A DNA stretch of 64,000 bases from assembly GCA_033030425.1 (NCBI GenBank), contig JAUFSD010000004.1:1674001-1738000 (forward strand), read 5' to 3'. A program made the position numbers and the translations under genes. The stretch comes from Verpa conica. Lineage: Eukaryota > Ascomycota > Pezizomycetes > Pezizales > Morchellaceae. The notes under the pieces were generated by a model. The model had not been told where the DNA came from and ran no database searches. It worked only from the letters and a program-made list of their open reading frames with translations. Below, piece after piece: positions 24,566 to 35,516 of this stretch; position 1 is the first letter of the stretch, and every line of letters begins with the position of its first letter.

Positions 24566-26048
24566 ATGGTATTTTCTACTTCTCTGCGCTCTTCGTCTTC
24601 CCTGTTGAGGCGGCAATTCCTTCGTCCATCAGTCGTACCCACGGCCGCTGCTAGAAAAACAGCCTTTGGCGCTATTTCTGGAGCCCGCACGCTAACAGCA
24701 ACTTTCAATCCTCAGGTTAAAGTTCTTGCTGTTCTTTACGACGTAAGTGGCTCTTTCAATTGTTTACTTACTGTGGCTCAGTGGCTGAACATTATGATCT
24801 GCAGGGTGGTCAACACGCCAAGGATGTCCCCGAACTCCTTGGAGCTAGCGAGAACGAGCTCGGTTTGAGGAAATGGCTCGAGGATCAGGGCCATACCCTC
24901 ATCACCACTTCCGACAAGGAGGGTGCTAACTCTACCTTCGATCGTGAATTGGTTGATGCTGAGATCATCATTACCACTCCGTATGTTGCCATTGTGTTTG
25001 ATAGCAGGGTCACGAAGTATGGTTGCTAATTGGCTCTTGTGGCTGCAGTTTCCATCCTGGGTACTTGACTGCCGAACGTCTTGCCAAGGCCAAGAACCTC
25101 AAGCTTGCTGTTACCGCTGGTATCGGATCTGACCATGTTGACCTTAACGTCGCAAACAAGACCAATGGCGGTATCACTGTCGCTGAGGTTACCGGATCAA
25201 ATGTTGTCTCTGTTGCTGAGCGTGAGTTTGCTCCATTGTGCTTTCGGTAGAGCGATTACTGAGATTTTCTAGACGTCGTTATGACCATCCTTGCCCTTGT
25301 CCGCAACTTTGTCCCTGCCCATGAGCAGATTCAGGCTGGCGAGTGGGATGTTGCTGCTGTCGCTAAGGATGAGTACGATCTTGAGGACAAGGTTGTTGGA
25401 ACTGTCGGTGTTGGCAGAATCGGAGAGCGTGTCTTGAGACGTCTTCAAGGGTTTGAATGCAAGGAGCTCTTGTACTACGATTACCAGGTTTGCAATAACC
25501 CTCCAGTAAAGTAGTCACACCCAGCTAACCCAATTGAATAGCCTCTGAGTGCCGAGCTTGAGAAGGCTCTCAACTGCCGCCGTGTCAACACTCTTGAGGA
25601 GCTTGTCTCTCAGTGCGACGTTGTCACCATCAATTGCCCTCTCCACGAGTCTACCAAGGGTCTCTTCAACAAGGACCTCATTTCAAAGATGAAGAAAGGC
25701 TCATGGCTCGTCAACACCGCTCGTGGTGCCATCGTTGTCAAGGAGGATGTCGCCGACGCTCTCAAGAGCGGGCACCTCCGCGGATATGGTGGTGACGTTT
25801 GGTTCCCGCAGCCCGCTCCTAAGGACCACCCTCTGCGCTACGCCAAGAACCCCTTCGGTGGTGGAAACGCCATGGTCCCCCACATGTCTGGTACCTCGAT
25901 CGATGCCCAGAAGAGGTATGCCTTGGGCACCAAGAACATCATCCAGAGCTACCTCTCTGGAAAGCACGATTACCGCCCCGAGGACTTGATTGTCATTGGC
26001 GGTGACTATGCCACCAAGGCCTATGGCCAGAGAGATGTCAAGAAATAG
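24566..26048 (+). CDS. FDH1: NAD+-dependent formate dehydrogenase
   Basis: Five exons: 24566-24742, 24805-24980, 25049-25221, 25273-25487, 25542-26048; 415 residues. It oxidises formate to CO2 with reduction of NAD+, a detoxifying or energy-yielding step. It belongs to the D-2-hydroxyacid dehydrogenase superfamily. Seen in order: [13 protein letters not shown] at the exon 1/2 junction, [10 protein letters not shown] across exon 2/3, the [15 protein letters not shown] helix across exon 3/4, the Rossmann motif GTVGVGRIG (218-226), NTARG with the catalytic Arg (308), and PHMSGTS with the catalytic His (361). All four introns are 51-68 nt with GT..AG ends, and each junction restores a conserved motif. 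The N-terminal 48 residues are Arg/Ser/Ala-rich without acidic residues and could be a mitochondrial presequence, although many fungal FDHs are cytosolic. Coding sequence is GC-rich and codon-biased compared with its neighbours, which suggests high expression. Confidence 0.96.
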
Positions 26049-27138
26049 ATTATCTTTTCAGGTTAGCAGCTTGAAGGAGGATGGGAATACATGTGCATCT
26101 ACTTTCTTTGTTCCTTTTGTTTCGCTAAAGTTAAAGCCGGTGTTTTCCTCTTTTGTTTCTTTCTGCTGTGATGGGATTGGGGTCTTGGGTGTTTGCTGTA
26201 TATTAAGCATTGGGTTATCAAATTGAGACAGGTTTTGAAAGTCACTGAATCATGAATGATCACTCGAGTAGTGTTTATTTGACTTGTGAAATTCCAATGT
26301 GGGTAGGCTACTAATCTCTAGGAAACGTTACAAGAACTTGACGGCTCGGTAGTAGATGAGTTATAAACGGATGTCTTCGGGATCTTATCCGAACCGACTT
26401 TACTTAGTTGAGGTCAAACACGCCGAAACAGTACCCTAGGAACCGAAAGTGCACATTACGGTCATCAGCTAAGCCCCTACCTAATTATGACCTGAATAGG
26501 ACGACCCTAACCCTGAGAAGCCTGACAGGACAACGAATGAATGAATTAATCATAAGATGACAGGACAAAAAATCTATATAAGAGAGAGAGGAATTGCCAG
26601 GCTGAGCTGAGCACTGTGCAGTCATAAGGCAACTATGCTGAGTGTTTCAAAGTAGACTAAATAAAGTCAGTATAGGAAGTTCTATGTTCGAGTGGTATGG
26701 AGACTCCCCATTGCTCCGTACGTGTTCAATTATTTCATAATTATACGCGCGTCCATATTTAGTGTATTCATCTCTGGTCTATCTAATTCTTTTGGGCTCT
26801 CTTATACTTAAACCCGCGATTATCAACAGTTCAGGATCTAGCTATAGTTTTCATGTCTTCCTTTTCGCCATTCACGGGTTATCACTCGGGGGGTACTATA
26901 CAGCCCGTGATCCTACCCTATCATCTACTATAGTGCGCACTGCTTCTCGAGATTCATCCTACACTCAGTGATAGGTGTTCACCCACTTCAATCGCTACCT
27001 TCTAACCCATTTTACAAAACCCTAGACTGAGTATATCCACCCAACTCGCTCATCACTTCCATCACCAATCCTCACCAACAGCTCCTCCATCTGCAATTCT
27101 CTCATAAAAAAAAAAAAACATTCCTTTCTACTCACACA
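26049..27138. other. Intergenic region with a dispersed-repeat copy
   Basis: 3' flank of FDH and 5' flank of the next gene. It contains GAATTAATCATAA at 26543-26555 (copy B), bracketed by two TGACAGGAC motifs. A short hydrophobic open frame at 26762-26971 has no further support. An A run precedes the next gene's ATG. Confidence 0.45.
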
Positions 27139-28041
27139 ATGTCTACCACCAATACACCATACCACAACCCAGACCCCCCAGACCCCCCAGACCCTCCAGA
27201 CCCGACTGCTCTCGGCCTCTCAAACGCCCGTTCCCCAGCCCTACAAACCATCCTCCTCAACGAAGACATCCCAACCTTCCTAAAGCTCTTCAACCTACCT
27301 ATCCCACCCACACTACCCACACGGATCGATATCCCACGAGGCACAGCTTTTCCATGCTGGATTTTACACGTCCTGCGTACGCCGCACGAGGCATTACCAC
27401 CCGGAGCCCGACCCTGGGACGTACGAATACCACCCCGTCAGCTGTACAACAACCCGCTAGCAGCGCGAGAATTCCCGCACGCGATCTGGTCTACCATAAT
27501 CAGACCCCACGGAACCTACCCAGGAACCGTCGACCGCATCGATAGGTTTCTATCCCGCGTGAAGCTCACGGGAAGCCTGCTGTACCGCGGGACGTCGCGC
27601 TGGGAGGCAAGGATGGCGTTGGCTGGGTTTGTGCCGGCTCCTGTGGAGTGCACGGATCTGGGAGAGGGGATGTACACTAGTTGGGATCCGCAGTTGGCGT
27701 TGGCGTATGCGGGGGACGAGGGCGTGGTGTGGGTGTTTAGTCCCGATTGGACGGGGTTGGATATGACGGTGTTGGATGGGGTGGAGTGGGAGATGATTGC
27801 GGGTGGCACGGCGAATGTGGTTGATGCGGTGGCGGATGTGGTGGTGGGGGCTGTTAGTGATGATAGAGGCCCCGCGGGCATGCAGGGGTGTGTGGAGGGG
27901 AAGGTTAAGGTCCAGAAGGTGGAAGGTGGTGCGGAGTGGGTTTGTTGGAGGTCGGAGAGGGCGTGGGGGGTTTTGGCCAAGGGGTTGGTGGCTATGGTGT
28001 TTTTGGATAGGGAGTGTGTGGAGATGGAGGGGTTTGTGTAG
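27139..28041 (+). CDS. Protein with PARP-like ADP-ribosyltransferase signature
   Basis: Single exon, 300 residues, opening with a Pro-Asp repeat (PDPPDPPDPPDP). I do not recognise a named family. The central part, LLYRGTSRWEARMALAGF followed by about ten residues and GEGMYTSWDPQLALAYA, has the layout of an ADP-ribosyltransferase fold of the PARP/tankyrase type: first-strand (H/R)GT, then a helix ending in GF, then GxGhYxxxxxxxAxxYA. In classical PARPs the first motif is HGT; here it is RGT, so NAD binding may resemble R-S-E type enzymes. A Glu-rich closing motif cannot be assigned with certainty (candidates VEWEMIAGGT near 215 or VEMEGFV at the end). It could be a mono-ADP-ribosyltransferase or an inactive relative. 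No signal peptide is seen. Codon use is GC-rich, and the 3' half is very G-rich. Confidence 0.6.
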   Translation: MSTTNTPYHNPDPPDPPDPPDPTALGLSNARSPALQTILLNEDIPTFLKLFNLPIPPTLPTRIDIPRGTAFPCWILHVLRTPHEALPPGARPWDVRIPPRQLYNNPLAAREFPHAIWSTIIRPHGTYPGTVDRIDRFLSRVKLTGSLLYRGTSRWEARMALAGFVPAPVECTDLGEGMYTSWDPQLALAYAGDEGVVWVFSPDWTGLDMTVLDGVEWEMIAGGTANVVDAVADVVVGAVSDDRGPAGMQGCVEGKVKVQKVEGGAEWVCWRSERAWGVLAKGLVAMVFLDRECVEMEGFV

Positions 28042-29948
28042 TTGATTTGGGTGGTGGTGGGTGGGTGGCTATGAGGGGTTTTTTTTAATTTCTAGTTCTT
28101 AATTCTGGGATTAGTGATGCTTTACTGTCTTGTTGTTAATTAGAGCTTTCTTTGGTACGTATTGAACAATTGAGAGTACTCCTAGCAGAGTGAGATGCTA
28201 TGACTGAAGGTTATTACCAAATGGGAAGTAGACTCACAAGGTCTCACTCGTATGTACCGTTCTTTTGAAGTGAATAAATGAATTAATCATAAATACTTAG
28301 AGCCGTCTCTTTGAAGTTGATTGAACAAACGAACGGATTAATTCATTAACCATGATACATTAAGACTAAATATAGAGGCATATAGCGAGAAACCCGTAAA
28401 ATCCGAAACGCAAAATTACCAAGTAATACGTTCCTAATTTTGACATCCCCCCGTCCCAGATGAAAACAGTTATATCCAATTCAGTTCTCATAATCAGAAC
28501 CCCATGTCTATGTAAAGAAAACTAAACCCTAAGCTATATACGATGTATCAAAGATATTCATAGCGCTTTCCCATAGCACCGCAGAACAGAAAGTAAAACT
28601 CCTCCCCCCACTCTTAATCCTTCTGATAACTCTTTATTGATAAGAGCGAAATTTCTGGAAACTACCTGTGCAATATAGTGTAGGTGGTGCGCGGGTACCT
28701 GCGCAGCTAATGAAGCGCTGCATGCCAAAACAGATGAAGTCTTCTGGCATCGCCGAAGATTTAAATGTTCTGCTTAATATGGCGCGAGAATTCCAGCGGA
28801 GGGTGTAGGTGAACCGGGAATGAGGCAAAACAGTTAGATGTATAGTGGTGCGGGGTGGGGGCTCCTCATTGGATGGTGATGGGTGGGTGTACGTAGTGGT
28901 GAACTCTCACGCTGAGAATCTTCTCGTACTACCTTTGGATTCTAATCCTACTATGAGAGAGAGAGGGGGGAGGGGGGATTTCTGTACTTTATAGAGGGTA
29001 GCTTTATTTTTATCTTGGGAATTGATTCTACATGGTCTTTAATAAATTGAAATTTGTTTTTTATGGTCGGCCTAATTTTGGAGGGGAGTGGCGCGCTAAT
29101 GTCACTGGACCACCAACAAAACAAGGAACAAAAAACGGAAAATTCAAAAACTAAACCCTACTCTCTAAGTAAATTGATTGATACGTAATAATCACTCTGA
29201 GGTGTTGGGTGGAATATGGATTACCCATTACATAAGTATAGTGTAGTAGGCGTAAGTGGGTTTGATTGGTTCTATGCCACAGAAGACGTACTCGGGTTAT
29301 TAAGGGATATAAGTGGGTTAGTATACGAGGAAGATATAATTCATTTAATCTACAAGGGTATATATAGTCTTACTGCGTAAGTATATATACCCTGATAGAG
29401 TATTTATTCTTGTAGGTGGTTCTAAGTGCTAATTAAAATGTCGAATCCAAGGAAATATAGACGTATTTTGCCATCTACCTTTTATATTGTCGTCCTCAAA
29501 TATATAACTATTTTCTATAAGGGTATACTGATAGAGCAATACCTTTATTTTTGCTGTGGTTTTAAATAGTTTATAGGTACCGACTTTGAGAGGTTTATAG
29601 TTGCTGCTTTGATTGGGGATTGGGGTTAATTGCGTTTCATGGGGGAGCTTTGGGTATAGTTAGGATTATAAAAGGGTTTACAGTATATATAAAACTCTGA
29701 GTATGCTGTATTTAGCTCAGTATTATAGTTCCTCATCTTATCGCTTTAGAATAATTATCTTAAATCAATACACTTCAAAAGGAAAGGTTTATATATACAA
29801 ATCCACCGAGACCCACCAAGCGTACAATTATAGAGCACAGGAGATATATATGTATAGGGTAGACGGCCTCGCGCACAACCGTCCGCCGTACATGTAAATA
29901 GAAAACAGATTTTAAGACCCTTAGCCCAAGTCTAACTCCACCTATTAC
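28042..29948. other. Intergenic, repeat remnants
   Basis: It contains a GAGTGAGAY-ended element (28185-28250), copy C of the GAATTAATCATAA repeat (28280-28292, with a degenerate inverted version at 28336-28350), and AT-rich sequence. An open frame on the minus strand at 28634-28828 has no motif. No gene is supported. Confidence 0.5.
28185..28250. repeat. GAGTGAGAY-ended short element, copy 1
   Basis: Left end GCAGAGTGAGATGCTATGAC (28185-28204) and right end GTCTCACTCG (28241-28250) form an inverted pair around GAGTGAGA/TCTCACTC. The left end matches 31949-31968 with one difference over 20 nt. Confidence 0.5.
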
Positions 29949-31112
29949 TTATAGGTGAGGAAGAAAGGACATCCATTCGACATCCTGGTAAATGCCGATA
30001 GGCGCTGATCTTAGGCCGAGGAAAGGCTCAACAATCAGGTAAATACGGCAGACAGTATAAATGAAAACGGCAGTAAGCCAAATAAAACTCAGAGCAATTG
30101 AGGGATTTTGAAAGCTAAAGGTGGGGTGGCTGCCAGAAAAAATGAGCCCCGAAGGGATCATTGCGACTATACAGACCCTCCAAAGTAGTCGTTCCACGGG
30201 AGTCGGGAAGCTAAAGTTCCATGCAAGGAAATGTATCCCACAATAAACTATGAATAGCCCGTACCCGCAAAGAACGTCAATGATACAACCCGGGCCATAA
30301 TATACCCAGTTATTGCCAACCCTACGCTCAGTGTGCAGCTTGGTTGTACTGATAGATTTTCCGTCTGCGATAGAAATTTGTATAGGGACCATCACATCGA
30401 GGGGCTTGTGCCACCAGAAAGCATAAGTGATTATTGCGCAGAAAATGTAGCCCACAGTCGCAAGCTCTAATGTTGTTATAGGGAGTCCCTGTATAGCTCT
30501 GGCTATGCACTGCAGGGCCAGCCAGAAAGCTTGAAGACATGCAACTGCTTTCCCTAAGCCATCCGCTTTACTCTTATCACAGAGAGACCTCTCACTAATA
30601 TCAGGAAGCTGAAGCGCCCCTTCTTCGATTAACAATGTAATTTGATCCATCGTCACTGGAAAGAGCTGCGATAAACCACCACTCGCACCCAATTTGTCGC
30701 CCACATCCACTACAAAGCCGCCCATGTTTGCATAAAATGAGTGGGTTATAGTCCATGATTTAGGACAGCAATCGTAAGCATGTATCTTTTTTGTAGCGAC
30801 GCGTGCATCTTTCCAGCTAGTGATCGCGAACCATGCCAGGAGTTCGGGGGCCAGTATCCCGATAACCATCCACTTAAACTTCCGTAGCAGATGATCGATC
30901 TCGCGCTCGTTTTGGGCAGGGAGATTCAAATGAAGTGAAGCCCAGACACAGATAAAAAGTGTGGAAATGCAGCTCCAGATAATGTCTGTAGTGCTTCGCA
31001 GATTGGGTTTCGAGTACCATCCTGATTTCTGCTCAGGTTCGGTGGTAGGAGAGCTGGCTGAGGTAATTCCAAGGAAGGAAACGAAGGCTAGTAGTGTAAA
31101 TATATAATGCAT
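29949..31112 (-). CDS. Multi-pass membrane protein, fungal family of unknown function (paralogue 1)
   Basis: Single exon; 387 residues from the ATG at 31112, which starts a typical signal peptide (HYIFTLLAFVSFLGITSAS). Recognisable family landmarks are GWYSKPNLRSTTDIIWSC, the first membrane span running into CVWASLHLNLP, a second span ending ELLAWFAITSW, CCPKSWTITHSFYANMGGFV, TYAFWWHKPLDVMVP after another span, three C-terminal spans, and a terminal LRSAPIGIYQDVEWMSFLPHL. I know this arrangement from many uncharacterised fungal proteins, but no function is established. The protein probably resides in the plasma or endomembrane system. It is paired with a paralogue on the same strand at 32878-34098, about 1.8 kb away. 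The pair also shares the ATG context CGAACGATG. Confidence 0.75.
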   Translation of the reverse strand: MHYIFTLLAFVSFLGITSASSPTTEPEQKSGWYSKPNLRSTTDIIWSCISTLFICVWASLHLNLPAQNEREIDHLLRKFKWMVIGILAPELLAWFAITSWKDARVATKKIHAYDCCPKSWTITHSFYANMGGFVVDVGDKLGASGGLSQLFPVTMDQITLLIEEGALQLPDISERSLCDKSKADGLGKAVACLQAFWLALQCIARAIQGLPITTLELATVGYIFCAIITYAFWWHKPLDVMVPIQISIADGKSISTTKLHTERRVGNNWVYYGPGCIIDVLCGYGLFIVYCGIHFLAWNFSFPTPVERLLWRVCIVAMIPSGLIFSGSHPTFSFQNPSIALSFIWLTAVFIYTVCRIYLIVEPFLGLRSAPIGIYQDVEWMSFLPHL

Positions 31113-32877
31113 CGTTCGGGTTTGCACCTATTAAAGCAGGTTTGGGAGTTATGGGTGATGTTGTGGTGACCCACCAAAAAAATATCACGTGTCAACTTCT
31201 TGGCACGGAAGCAACGAGTATCTACTTGAGACATCAAGCACACCCTCCCAATAGGCAGCCTAGCTGAAGATGTCTTTACAGTTAGCATAGGGTATGGCTA
31301 CCCTATAAATAGACCACCTCAAAGACTATATACCAAGGAAACTGCGAGTAGGGTCGTAACCTTATATACCGCCAGCGTGGTTGGCGAGATGCCTCGGGGC
31401 TACCCATAGGCCACGCTATTACGGTATGATGCCATAGTAATATAGCCATGTCTAATCCTAAGTCCCCATAGGCCAACACCTAAATACTAATGACGGGGGG
31501 TAGTACTATGAAGAAAACGGAAGAGTATTGAGCATTGAGGAACGGGTAAATCAAGTAGAGCGACGGCTTACCGAAACTACTAAAACAATAAGGCTAGGGC
31601 AATTAGTTACTTTGGGACTTCGGGAAATTTGCTAGAAACCATGATAGCCTTGATATATAACCAAGCCTGCGAGAATGGATAAGGATACACGCTCCATACA
31701 TACAAACAATGTGTATAATTTCATGAATATGTAGTAGACAGGTACGAAACTTCTAAAGAATAAAGCCAAAATATCTGTATTCGGGGGTATAGGTTAATCC
31801 CAGTACAAATATACTAAACCAAACCCTATCTAAACAGCCACAAGGCAAGCATATAACAGTATTATAGACACTAATCAAACTTTATTATCGTTTATAATGT
31901 GCTTAGTAAAGGCAAAGCACTTGTGGTTCCGTCCTAGGGGACTCACCGGCAGAGTGAGATGCTGTGACCGGGATCCATTAGAAATTTCAACGGTAACCCA
32001 GAAGCGTGTTTCAGGAGGACTCAAGATAAGTATGATATTTTATTAGGCCAGTATTAGCGCGATAGTATCGTTAAGAAGACTAAATATACTTAATGAATTT
32101 AATAAATAGTGCATAGACTCGCGGTGTATGCCTTAGCCGGCAGGCTCAATGTATTTATACTCATAGTGTCTCACTCGTGCTAAAGTAGCCAACACCCTAA
32201 ATAAGTAAAGCCTACAAATTACAAGAATTTAGTAGGCTAGTCTACGAGGATTAGTAAACGAACAAGAAAAGACTAACCAAAATCGTAATACATTATAGTG
32301 CACAACTAAACTGTTAATATTATATAGGAATTGAGATCTGTAGTATAGCAGGGGGGAAGTTGGGTCAAATTATAGAGTAGTAAAATTCACCTCTATTATT
32401 TTAGTAGACGGCCTTCTATAGGTCGATAACCTGGACGTTATATAGTCGCATTAAGAAAGTCATGCCACCCTATATGGTAAGGGGCTACGAGCTGTGTGAT
32501 TGAACACTACTAGCATAATTTCTAGAGGTCATACAAACAGGTATATAAAATCTAGTGCGTGTATTGATTGCCCTTCTACAGGCTACTAGGTTGCCAAGGC
32601 TATATTAATATGACTACATATAAACCTAGGTTCCTAGATTGGTAAATCTAGAGTCGGATTTGTAGTATTGTACTACATTAGGGCTGAAATTCGTATATTT
32701 TGTTAGAGTAATAATATAAATGACTCCAGAGTTGCGTAACTATAATATATTTATGCTAAACTACTATACAAGGCACGCGTATACAAATCCCCACCAGGAA
32801 CATTCCATTTAAACCCCAAACTCCTAATAAAATACAAAAAACAGTTCCCTCAGCCACACTTCGTCTCAGAGCCCACA
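31113..32877. other. Spacer between the two membrane-protein paralogues
   Basis: AT-rich sequence with dense TA-rich short motifs and one GAGTGAGAY-ended element (31949-32176). No coding region is supported. It may be the promoter plus transposon debris that arrived after the duplication. Confidence 0.45.
31949..32176. repeat. GAGTGAGAY-ended element, copy 2
   Basis: Left end GCAGAGTGAGATGCTGTGAC at 31949-31968 and right end TGTCTCACTC at 32167-32176, in inverted orientation; about 228 bp in total. The internal sequence is not obviously related to copies 1 and 3. Confidence 0.45.
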
Positions 32878-34098
32878 TTACAAATGAGGCAGAAAACTCA
32901 TCCACTTAGCCTCCTGATAAATCCCAGCAGGCGCCGACCTCAAACCCATGAACGGCTCAACAATCAAATAGATACGAAAGACCCCATAACAGAAGATACA
33001 AACAATCATAACCAACCCCTTTACAATAATAACAGTAGGATTCGAAGAATCAACGCTCCCAAAAATAGGATGTCCAACAGAAAAGATAATCCCCGAGGAA
33101 GTTATCACAACGGTCGATATCCTCCAAAGCAGCTGCTCGACCCGGGTCGGAAAATTAAAGTTCCACGCAAGGGTATGAATCATACCGAACCCAATCAGCA
33201 CTCCAACGCCGCATATCAGATCAGTGAGAGCAGCGGGGCTAGAGTACGGATCACGATAAGGATCATCCGAGACTCTAGGCTTGGAGCGCCGGAGCTTACT
33301 GAGGGTAGGAGACTTGATATCCGCAATCGGAATCACCGAGGGGACCATGACGTCCAGGGGTTTATGCCACCAGAAAGCGTAAGTAATAACAGCGCAGAAG
33401 ACGTATCCCATAGTTGCAATCTCTAGCGTTGTTATTGGGAGCTCCTGTACAGCCCTTATCATGCACTGGAGGGCCAACCAGCTAGCTTGAAGACAGGCAA
33501 TTGATTTCCCTAAACTGTCTGATTTACTCTTATCCCAGAGCGCCTCCTTGCGAATATCCGGAATCTTAATAACGCCTTCTTCAAACAATAATAAAATATC
33601 ATTCATAACGACCGGAGTGTACTGTTGTTGTAGTGGTGGAGGATAGTCTGTGTTCTTCTCATCCTCGCTACCTTCCTGAGAGCCGGTTCTGTCACTCACG
33701 TCAATGACGAAGCCACCCATGTTTGCGTAGAACGAGTGCGTCATGGTCCATGATCTAGGACAGCAGTCGAGAGCTTGTAGCTTCTTTGTGTATGTGCGTG
33801 CGTTGACCCATTGCGCGATCGCGATCCAGGTGAGGTATTCCGGCGCTAGAATGCCGATTACCATGACTGTCAGTTTGTACCGTAGCATACTGGTCTTGCC
33901 TTCGCCGGGGACGTTGAGGTGGAGAGAGGCCCAGACGCAGATGAACAAGGTAGTGAGGCAGCTCCACAGGATGTCGGATGTGCTTCGGACGCTGGGCCTC
34001 GAGTACCATCCGAATTTATCATCAGGGTCAGTTATGGGGACTTGCGCGAAGGTACTCCCGATGAAGGCAAAAACTGATAATATGAGAATATAATACAT
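32878..34098 (-). CDS. Multi-pass membrane protein, fungal family of unknown function (paralogue 2)
   Basis: Single exon; 406 residues from the ATG at 34098, beginning with a signal peptide (YYILILSVFAFIGSTFAQ). It matches paralogue 1 throughout: GWYSRPSVRSTSDILWSC, CVWASLHLNVP, ILAPEYLTWIA, CCPRSWTMTHSFYANMGGFV, TYAFWWHKPLDVMVP and the C-terminal LRSAPAGIYQEAKWMSFLPHL. Differences include a Glu/Asp/Lys-rich insert after FVIDVSDRTG (near 160-175) and a basic loop with PYRDPYSS after the central span. Both copies are uninterrupted, so both may be functional. Function is unknown; the strong conservation of the aromatic and Cys-containing motifs in both copies suggests selection on them. About 6 membrane spans are predicted by eye after the signal peptide. 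Confidence 0.75.
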   Translation of the reverse strand: MYYILILSVFAFIGSTFAQVPITDPDDKFGWYSRPSVRSTSDILWSCLTTLFICVWASLHLNVPGEGKTSMLRYKLTVMVIGILAPEYLTWIAIAQWVNARTYTKKLQALDCCPRSWTMTHSFYANMGGFVIDVSDRTGSQEGSEDEKNTDYPPPLQQQYTPVVMNDILLLFEEGVIKIPDIRKEALWDKSKSDSLGKSIACLQASWLALQCMIRAVQELPITTLEIATMGYVFCAVITYAFWWHKPLDVMVPSVIPIADIKSPTLSKLRRSKPRVSDDPYRDPYSSPAALTDLICGVGVLIGFGMIHTLAWNFNFPTRVEQLLWRISTVVITSSGIIFSVGHPIFGSVDSSNPTVIIVKGLVMIVCIFCYGVFRIYLIVEPFMGLRSAPAGIYQEAKWMSFLPHL

Positions 34099-35516
34099 CG
34101 TTCGAGGAGGGAGGGGGGGTATCTTTGGAATTATAGTATTATTAGTGATAACCACGAATACTTCGTGGTGGCTTTGATGTTACTTATATCTCCCCCCTTT
34201 CATCTGCAACTATAAGACCACAAACAGCGATAATTGCTGGCTATGCAGTATCCAGGTTTGTTTACTCACTCAACAGCATCTTCGAGCTAAGGCCATGTCC
34301 GTAAGGTACATGTAGCCCTGACTGATCCCAGGTAGGAACCTCTAAACAAAACATTAGTAACGTGTTCTGAGACGAGCATCTTCTGCATATACCACACAAA
34401 GGATTTATATTCGTGGCAGTACCCGAAAGTAGACGTCTCAGGGGGGCACCTAGTCGTTTAAGATGCACTCACTAACGGAAAAAACCAATTACTTACTACA
34501 TACCCGAGTATACCCCTGCCACGTCAATCTACAGTTTCAATTCAAGCTATCAACCCACCACACCCCCACTTGTGATTCGATAAACCTCCCTAACCCTTAT
34601 CCAGCAGAAAGTAGGACTGTTTTGGATGTTTTTTTCCCTCCTGTATGCTTGTATGTACTGGGCTACAAGCAAAGAAAAGGAATCTTTAGAAACCATCTAC
34701 TTGTTTCATCATAGCTTCTTTGATCCCATCCCATGGGAAGTTGCTCCGCAAGTTATGATGAGGGTTATTGGGAACATACTCGCTTATGGAACCCCACGTG
34801 TTCGTACATACCAAGCCCTTTTTAGACTCAGCCTAAACTACCTACTGAGGCGGAAGAGGGCCGTCAATTGCCAGTCGCTATCTATCAAACTATCAAACTA
34901 TCAAACCTACTTAGGGCATCACGTTAAGGGTTATTTTTTTCTTGGGGGGTTAGGTTTATCAAGGTTAGGGTTATTATCTACTTACGCTATAATTAGGTTT
35001 TCAATACTAAGGACATCTTATTATACTAAGTCCCTTGTGGCGGTGGCTAGCAAAGAGTGGTAACCATCATAGATAGGGCCAACTTTACTGGCGCGTGAGA
35101 CAAACACACAAATCCCGTAGTCTGTATACCAGTATACACATATACACGTAGTGCTGAGAAGTGCAGACGAAATCCTTGGTACAGGGGGTGTACTCTCCAG
35201 AACAATATCAGCGATTGTGCCAAGAATAATGAATCAGATTAAGTACCGTGGATGGTAAGTACATGGTGTATATTGTAATAATATTCAACCCAACATACAT
35301 AAAGGCACTAACCAGCCAATACTAGTTCAACCCATAAGTCATCAGTCATATATACCCCACCTACCAAACCTACATGGATACAAGAGAAAAAGAAAAAAAG
35401 GAAAAAAGTGTATGAAGAGTGGCTTCATCATGGATATCCAATCTTCATACCACCATATAAAAGGAACCCAAAGTAAAGAAAAACCTAATCACACCAAAAC
35501 CTAATATAGCCGTGAT
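34099..35516. other. Intergenic region
   Basis: Upstream flank of membrane paralogue 2 and downstream flank of GYP7. A short direct repeat of ATCAAACT (three copies, about 34886-34910) was seen. Open frames near 34463-35063 (+) lack motifs. No gene is supported. Confidence 0.45.

Noticed and set aside
27516..27980. Minus-strand 154-codon frame opposite the ART-like gene
   Set aside because: Explained by high GC content in the coding strand; no motif.
34626..35063. 145-codon plus-strand frame
   Set aside because: No family motif, internal short direct repeats, and no plausible splice continuation.
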